A stretch of 64,000 bases of DNA, taken from UBA4417 sp031550085 (lineage in GTDB: Bacteria; Bacteroidota; Bacteroidia; Bacteroidales; UBA4417). A program made the translations under genes and the position numbers. The DNA lies in the NCBI GenBank assembly GCA_031550085.1, contig JAVBOY010000015.1:58918-122917 (forward strand). Direction: 5' to 3'. Under the pieces are notes generated by a model. The model was not told where the DNA came from. It worked only from the letters and a program-made list of their open reading frames with translations, and searched no databases. Below are positions 59,850 to 64,000 of the stretch, piece by piece. How positions within the stretch are numbered: the first letter of the stretch is position 1; every line of letters begins with the position of its first letter.

Positions 59850-61343
59850 TTACCTTCTTCTGGAACCTCCCCGTAAACTTTCGAACAAACCCCGAACCAA
59901 TGAATTCCCAATTTGCCGGCCGACTTGCGATGATACGGCTCTTCCCAATACTTTGGCAAAGTCACCCATTGTACTGTCGTTATTGTTTTTAGGTGATCTG
60001 CGGGTTGCTTTTTCGGCTTCTTTTCTTTCTATTTGCTCTTGCTCCGTTTTTCGTTGTTGCAATAAGCGCTGACTCAACACTTCAAATGCTGATTCTCGGT
60101 CAATTTCTTTTTCATAAACGCCATAAATAATTGATTTTCGAATCAATGCATTTCGTTCATCAAAAGAGATCGTCCCGATCTGTCCTTCCGGCGGAAGTAT
60201 TTTCGCATGTTCTACCGGTTGGGGAATGCCTTTTTCATCCAAAAACGAAACCAAGGCTTCTCCCACTCCCATTTCAGTGATGATTTTCTCCACATTCAAG
60301 CCGGGGTTGGAACGGAAGGTTTCAGCAGCAGCTTTTACCGCTTTTTGATCACGGGGCGTAAAAGCGCGTAAGGCATGCTGTACCTTATTTCCCAATTGGC
60401 CCAAAACCGTATCAGGTAAATCCAACGGATTTTGTGTGCAAAAATAAATGCCGACTCCTTTGGAACGGATTAAACGAACCACTTGTTCAATTTTCTCAAT
60501 CAATACTTTGGGGGCTTCGTTAAAAAGCAGGTGGGCTTCGTCGAAAAAGAAAACCAGTTTGGGTTTCTCCAGATCACCAACCTCGGGAAGTTGCTCAAAC
60601 AATTCCGAAAGAATAAACAACAGCATGGTGGAATAGGTGCGCGGTTGCTGCATCAGCTTGTCGGCAGCCAAAACATTGATCATTCCTTTGCCATTGGAAT
60701 CGGTTTGCATGAAATCATAAATATCAAGCGCCGGCTCGCAGAAAAACTTTCCGGCTCCTTGTTGTTCCAGATTCAACAATTCACGCTGAATCGAGCCGAT
60801 GCTTGCTGCCGAGAGATTGCCGTAAGTTGTGAGAAATTCCGATCGTTTTTCGCCCACAAATTCGCACATTTTCTGCAAGTCTTTTAAATCCAAAAGCAGC
60901 AAATGATGATCGTCGGCAATTTTAAATATAACCGTTAACACGCTGCTTTGAACATCGTTCAAGTTCATCAGGCGACTCAGTAGAAACGGTCCCATTTCCG
61001 AAATAGTGGTGTGCAACGGATGCCCCTGCTCGCCGTAAACATCCCAAAATGTAACGGGAAACCCTCGTTGGGTATAGTTTGTCAACCCCATTTTTTCAAC
61101 CCGTTCGGCAATTTTCGGATTCATTTGTCCGGTTTTACTCACACCCGACAAATCGCCTTTGATGTCGGCCATAAAAACGGGTACGCCGGTTGAACTGAAT
61201 GTTTCGGCCAGCACTTGTAGTGTAACGGTTTTACCTGTCCCGGTAGCGCCTGCAATCAGGCCGTGGCGGTTCAGCATGTTGGATTTAATGAGGATTTCTT
61301 TGTCCGATTTGGCAATCAGGAGGGCTCCGTCGGTGGTCAGCAT
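59850..61343 (-). CDS. HerA-like ATPase (DUF853 family)
   Basis: 497 residues from ATG (MLTTDGALLIAKSD). Walker A is GLIAGATGTGKTVTLQVLAE, Walker B KLVFFFDEAHLLF, and the arginine-finger region is near VVRLIRSKGVGIYFCTQNPLDLPDTVLGQLGNKVQHALRAFT. It resembles E. coli YjgR, a hexameric ATPase of unknown role. The C-terminus is a coiled, basic tail (RQIGNSLVRGLFESLRGGSRRR). The frame extends 24 codons upstream, but a -7 box at 61394-61401 supports the ATG chosen. Confidence 0.92.
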   Translation of the reverse strand: MLTTDGALLIAKSDKEILIKSNMLNRHGLIAGATGTGKTVTLQVLAETFSSTGVPVFMADIKGDLSGVSKTGQMNPKIAERVEKMGLTNYTQRGFPVTFWDVYGEQGHPLHTTISEMGPFLLSRLMNLNDVQSSVLTVIFKIADDHHLLLLDLKDLQKMCEFVGEKRSEFLTTYGNLSAASIGSIQRELLNLEQQGAGKFFCEPALDIYDFMQTDSNGKGMINVLAADKLMQQPRTYSTMLLFILSELFEQLPEVGDLEKPKLVFFFDEAHLLFNEAPKVLIEKIEQVVRLIRSKGVGIYFCTQNPLDLPDTVLGQLGNKVQHALRAFTPRDQKAVKAAAETFRSNPGLNVEKIITEMGVGEALVSFLDEKGIPQPVEHAKILPPEGQIGTISFDERNALIRKSIIYGVYEKEIDRESAFEVLSQRLLQQRKTEQEQIERKEAEKATRRSPKNNNDSTMGDFAKVLGRAVSSQVGRQIGNSLVRGLFESLRGGSRRR

Positions 61344-61393
61344 TTGTGATGAAGTTTGTCGGTAAGCAATTAAGAACTTTACAAAAAGGCAAA

Positions 61394-61401
61394 CAAAGAT
61401 A
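61394..61401 (-). promoter_or_regulatory. -7 element of the HerA-like gene
   Basis: TATCTTTG on the minus strand; no -33 partner at normal distance. Confidence 0.35.
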
Positions 61402-61438
61402 CAGTTTTGAAACATCTTCCGTGCTATTCAAACAAAAA

Positions 61439-61461
61439 ACTCGCCATTTTGTGTGGCGAGT
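61439..61461 (-). terminator. Terminator after the CCG-domain gene
   Basis: Stem ACTCGCCA/TGGCGAGT with a 7-base loop; followed by TTTTTTGTTTG on the minus strand. Confidence 0.8.
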
Positions 61462-61538
61462 TAAAAAATCTTTGTAAAATCGATTCCGAAAGCATGCAAT
61501 CAACACCATTGCATTATAAATTTCGGAATGCTGCATTT

Positions 61539-62195
61539 TTAATGCCGGTCGATAAATTCCTGTAACAGACTGTGCCATTCGGCGGTATCGTAAACACCAG
61601 ACTGTGTGGATTGATTAAACAAGAGATCCAGCAGATAGCGAGGTTTCTTGCCTCCGATATGCATGGACTTAATGCATGAGATACAATACACGCACACCTC
61701 ATCACAAGGCATGGATTGAGCGCGTTCCCGCATTTTTTCGTTCACTTCTTCAACCGGTAAGGCCGGATAAAAGCTATCGCCGCAGCAAACGGAATTGGAA
61801 CGGTTCTTTGCGGTTTCAACCACGTGGATGTTCATCCGTTTCAGCAAAAAGCGCACCACTTCGTGTACACAGTCAACAGTACGAATGGGGCAAGGATCAT
61901 GTAACGTCATGGTTGCACCTTGGTAATCCGGAAAAGGGAAGGTAGTGCTTTGTGCCAGTACTTCCCATAAGGTAATGGTGGTAATGCCATCGTACAAGCT
62001 ACTGAAGCGCTTGTTGCACCCGGCACAGGTATTTATGATTTGCGTACCGGCAGGAAGTTTCGGTTCGTGCTTGCAACAAACGGTATGCGGTTCTACTTCG
62101 CCCAATTCGCCATCCAAATAAGATAATACCTTTTCTGCCAATTCAGGCTTATAAAAACGCAGGGCGCAACCTGCGTTGTAAACTTGTTTTGTCAT
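61539..62195 (-). CDS. CCG-domain (cysteine-rich) iron-sulfur-related protein
   Basis: 218 residues from ATG (MTKQVYNAGCALRFYKPEL). Two CCG-type halves are visible: an N-terminal GCALRFYKPELAEKVLSYL with HTVCCKHEPKLP and NTCAGCNKRF, and a C-terminal LHDPCPIRT, NSVCCGDSFYP, CVYCISCIKSM. This pattern is known from heterodisulfide reductase subunit B, GlpC and LutA, which bind iron-sulfur clusters. Partner subunits are absent here, so the electron carrier is not evident. It follows the 5'-nucleotidase on the same strand, about 50 bases away, and ends at a terminator. Confidence 0.85.
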   Translation of the reverse strand: MTKQVYNAGCALRFYKPELAEKVLSYLDGELGEVEPHTVCCKHEPKLPAGTQIINTCAGCNKRFSSLYDGITTITLWEVLAQSTTFPFPDYQGATMTLHDPCPIRTVDCVHEVVRFLLKRMNIHVVETAKNRSNSVCCGDSFYPALPVEEVNEKMRERAQSMPCDEVCVYCISCIKSMHIGGKKPRYLLDLLFNQSTQSGVYDTAEWHSLLQEFIDRH

Positions 62196-62247
62196 ATGTT
62201 TCAAAAAGTTGCTAAAAGCCAAATGTGGTCTGAAACAGGAACGAAAT

Positions 62248-63726
62248 TTATTCTTTTACTACCGAAATACGCCCGACACTTAAATCATTGGTATTTTTCT
62301 TTTCCGTCAGGTAGTTGATCAAATGTTCGGCACAAGTGGTCGGCAATGTATATCCCTTATCTGCGTGTTTAAACGGATATTGTGCAAATATATAGCTATT
62401 CATGGCTACTGAGTACTGTTTATTTTTCAGCAGTTCGGAATTCTTTTTCAAGTCAACCAATTTGATTTCCTTTATTTCGTTGTCGGGAGTGAGCACAACT
62501 GTATATCGGAGGCCTGAAACCTGCAAATCGGGTTTGTTTCCCATTTTGTAGGCATTCAACAGTAACGTAGCGATCTCGTCGCTATTCATTTTAAGAATTA
62601 CCGCATAATTCCCGAAAGGATCCAAGCGGTAAATATCACTTAATTTGATGTCGCCTTTCGGAAGGGAGTCAATCCGGATTCCCCCGCTGTTTTGGAATGC
62701 AAAATCAACATGCAACTGTTGGGTAAGTGCATCCGTCATTAAGTTTCCGAGTTCACTCTCGCCCTTAATCGTTTTTTCGGTATACCCGATAACGGTATTC
62801 AGTTTTTCGTTGTTATTGTAAAGATCGATTTGCTTTTGGACGGTCGTATCCACGCCACTGATGGCAGCACAGGGGATCAATTTATATTCTTTTTTGACAA
62901 TTTTTTTGTCCAAAAATTTCAACGTAAGCATTCCCACGTTGCGAAGATTGCTTCCGGTTTGTACAATCATCACACGCTTTATCGTCGAATCCCGCTTCAA
63001 CACCGTATGGCTGTGTCCGCCGATAATAACATCCAGATCGGGTATCCGTTTTGCCAGTTGCACATCCGTTTCGACTCCCAGATGGGAAAGTACAATGAGC
63101 GAGCCGTATTTATTTTTCAGGCCGGCATTTTCTTTCACCGTCTTGATTCCTTGCGTAAAAAACAATCCCTGCAAGCGTTCGGGATGCGAATCGGGAATGC
63201 CTTTCTGGCCCAACTGCAACACACCAATAACAGGGATTTTCACTTTTCCTGCTTCCAAAATGTAATACGGTTTGGGTTGTTTTAAGACAGCACCGGATTT
63301 GAGTTTGGTATCTATATTGCAGCAAATAAAAGGAAATCTAGCTTGAGCAAAGCGCTGATTCATCAAATCCTGTCCCATATCAAATTCATGGTTCCCGATG
63401 GCACTCAGGTTAAAGCCGCAACGATTCATCAAATCGATCATGGGATATCCTTTCTCTTCGTACAAATCAACCACGGGGTTTCCGGTAAAATTGTCGCCGG
63501 CTGAAACCAAAAAGACGTATGGGTTTGTCTTTTTCAAACTGTCGATAAAAAAAGCCAGCTTTGACATGTTGTTGATTTGCGAATGCATATCATTCACATG
63601 CACAATAATCACCTTTACCGTGTCTTTTTGAGCAAACGAAATCTGAGGGAATAAAGCAACCCAAAATGTCAGTAAGATCAATCCGGTTTTGATTGGCTTT
63701 CGGAAAAAGTAATTCTGTGTTTTCAT
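62248..63726 (-). CDS. 5'-nucleotidase/UshA-type exported phosphatase
   Basis: 492 residues from ATG (MKTQNYFFRK). The signal peptide ends near ISFAQ. The metallophosphatase domain has HVNDMHSQI, LVSAGDNFTGNP, AIGNHEFDMG, VLSHLGVETD and GGHSHTVL. The C-terminal 5'-nucleotidase domain contains LMTDALTQQLHVDFAFQNSGGIRID and YRLDPFGNYAVILKM. It dephosphorylates nucleotides in the periplasm to provide nucleosides; tdk near 49 kb is a separate salvage step. Confidence 0.93.
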   Translation of the reverse strand: MKTQNYFFRKPIKTGLILLTFWVALFPQISFAQKDTVKVIIVHVNDMHSQINNMSKLAFFIDSLKKTNPYVFLVSAGDNFTGNPVVDLYEEKGYPMIDLMNRCGFNLSAIGNHEFDMGQDLMNQRFAQARFPFICCNIDTKLKSGAVLKQPKPYYILEAGKVKIPVIGVLQLGQKGIPDSHPERLQGLFFTQGIKTVKENAGLKNKYGSLIVLSHLGVETDVQLAKRIPDLDVIIGGHSHTVLKRDSTIKRVMIVQTGSNLRNVGMLTLKFLDKKIVKKEYKLIPCAAISGVDTTVQKQIDLYNNNEKLNTVIGYTEKTIKGESELGNLMTDALTQQLHVDFAFQNSGGIRIDSLPKGDIKLSDIYRLDPFGNYAVILKMNSDEIATLLLNAYKMGNKPDLQVSGLRYTVVLTPDNEIKEIKLVDLKKNSELLKNKQYSVAMNSYIFAQYPFKHADKGYTLPTTCAEHLINYLTEKKNTNDLSVGRISVVKE

Positions 63727-63870
63727 TGCAGTAAACTCATTTTTTGTTTTTAAACTCGGAAGTATCGGACTATAACCATCCATGCTTCCTAAGGAAGGGA
63801 ACGGTAAAATAAAACAATTGTACGCCCCGCCTGTTTCAACGGGTGCACAAAGGTATAAAAAATTAAACTA

Positions 63871-63913
63871 CCTTCGGCTAAAAGCCGAAGGAATTGAAAT
63901 CGGCTGAAGCCGA
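63871..63913. repeat. Pair of REP-like hairpins
   Basis: Stem CCTTCGGCT/AGCCGAAGG with AAA loop (63871-63891), then a shorter TCGGCT/AGCCGA hairpin (63900-63913). Both contain the CGGCT core. They lie directly 3' of the transposase fragment at the right edge. Confidence 0.7.
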
Positions 63914-63921
63914 CTAAAGAT

Positions 63922-64000
63922 TTACCCTATGCTAAAATCGTCATCATGTTCTGCATCATCTTGCGTGCGAATGTATTCCATGATTACTTCATCGGTTATA
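63922..64000 (-). CDS. C-terminal end of a probable IS200-like/RAYT transposase (partial)
   Basis: Only 25 codons are in the window, read leftwards to a TAA stop: the tail begins with TDEVIMEYIRTQ and ends in DDDFSIG. The pattern of a VTxExIxxYIxxQ helix followed by an acidic tail is what I associate with Tyr-type (Y1) IS200/REP-associated transposases in Bacteroidetes. The two hairpins beyond the stop fit this. The call depends on sequence outside the window. Confidence 0.5.
   Translation of the reverse strand, partial: ITDEVIMEYIRTQDDAEHDDDFSIG

Noticed and set aside
1..64000. CRISPR array, prophage, defence island or biosynthetic cluster
   Set aside because: I found no regularly spaced repeats, phage structural genes, restriction-modification or toxin-antitoxin pairs, or large synthase genes; the gene content is mostly core metabolism and envelope.

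Overview
The window reads as chromosome of a Bacteroidetes bacterium, most likely order Bacteroidales. The signs are a complete porP-gldK-gldL-gldM-gldN locus of the type IX secretion system (T9SS), a full Bat aerotolerance operon, a MurF-type ligase whose sequence resembles the MurF-alanine racemase fusions of this phylum, a viroplasmin-type RNase H, and promoters with the Bacteroidetes -33 TTTG / -7 TAnnTTTG pattern instead of -35/-10 boxes. I cannot name the genus. All assignments come from reading the sequence by eye; no database search was run.

Layout. 1-2106: left-truncated murF-like gene and a YitT-family membrane protein. 2.3-8.6 kb: T9SS genes porP, gldK, gldL, gldM, gldN, closed by a hairpin terminator. 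8.7-16.4 kb: housekeeping and metabolic genes (rnhA, aspS, a nucleoid-associated protein, L-serine dehydratase, queA, two small proteins and a flavodoxin-like reductase). 16.6-24.9 kb: the moxR-DUF58-BatX-batA-batB-batC-batD-batE operon, read leftwards from one promoter upstream of moxR. 25.2-27.3 kb: a CapA-like phosphoesterase and an alpha/beta hydrolase. 28-37.3 kb: the most regulated stretch, with a TetR regulator, a metallophosphoesterase lipoprotein, a small envelope protein, a TolC/membrane-fusion/RND tripartite efflux pump and a beta-barrel protein. A near-identical palindrome (TGAACAATTGTTCA) occurs before the regulator, twice before the phosphoesterase and once before the beta-barrel gene. 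An antisense four-helix-bundle gene interrupts the pump genes. 37.5-42.8 kb: Na+/H+ antiporter, mutS and a Nudix-like regulator. 43.2-46.9 kb: a large exported GLUG-repeat protein with no visible T9SS sorting domain, then tRNA-Gly(GCC) and tRNA-Leu(TAA). 46.9-63.7 kb: mostly housekeeping (two M28 peptidases, thymidine kinase, rsmI, a TlpA-like lipoprotein, a coiled-coil lipoprotein, an rRNA methyltransferase, pdxJ, sppA, a DUF2795 protein, cobalamin adenosyltransferase, an ABC ATPase, a HerA-like ATPase, a CCG-domain protein and a 5'-nucleotidase). At the right edge is the 3' end of what is probably an IS200-like/RAYT transposase, followed by two REP-like hairpins.

Most of the window is conserved core genome. 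I do not see a defence island, prophage, CRISPR array or biosynthetic cluster. The best candidates for something undescribed are the TetR-controlled envelope module at 27.7-37.3 kb (regulator, phosphoesterase, small envelope protein, pump and barrel sharing one operator, with a duplicated 37-bp promoter/operator unit), the four-helix-bundle gene inside the pump operon, the apparently truncated GLUG protein beside the tRNA pair, and several perfect inverted repeats placed on promoters (moxR, queA, sdaA).
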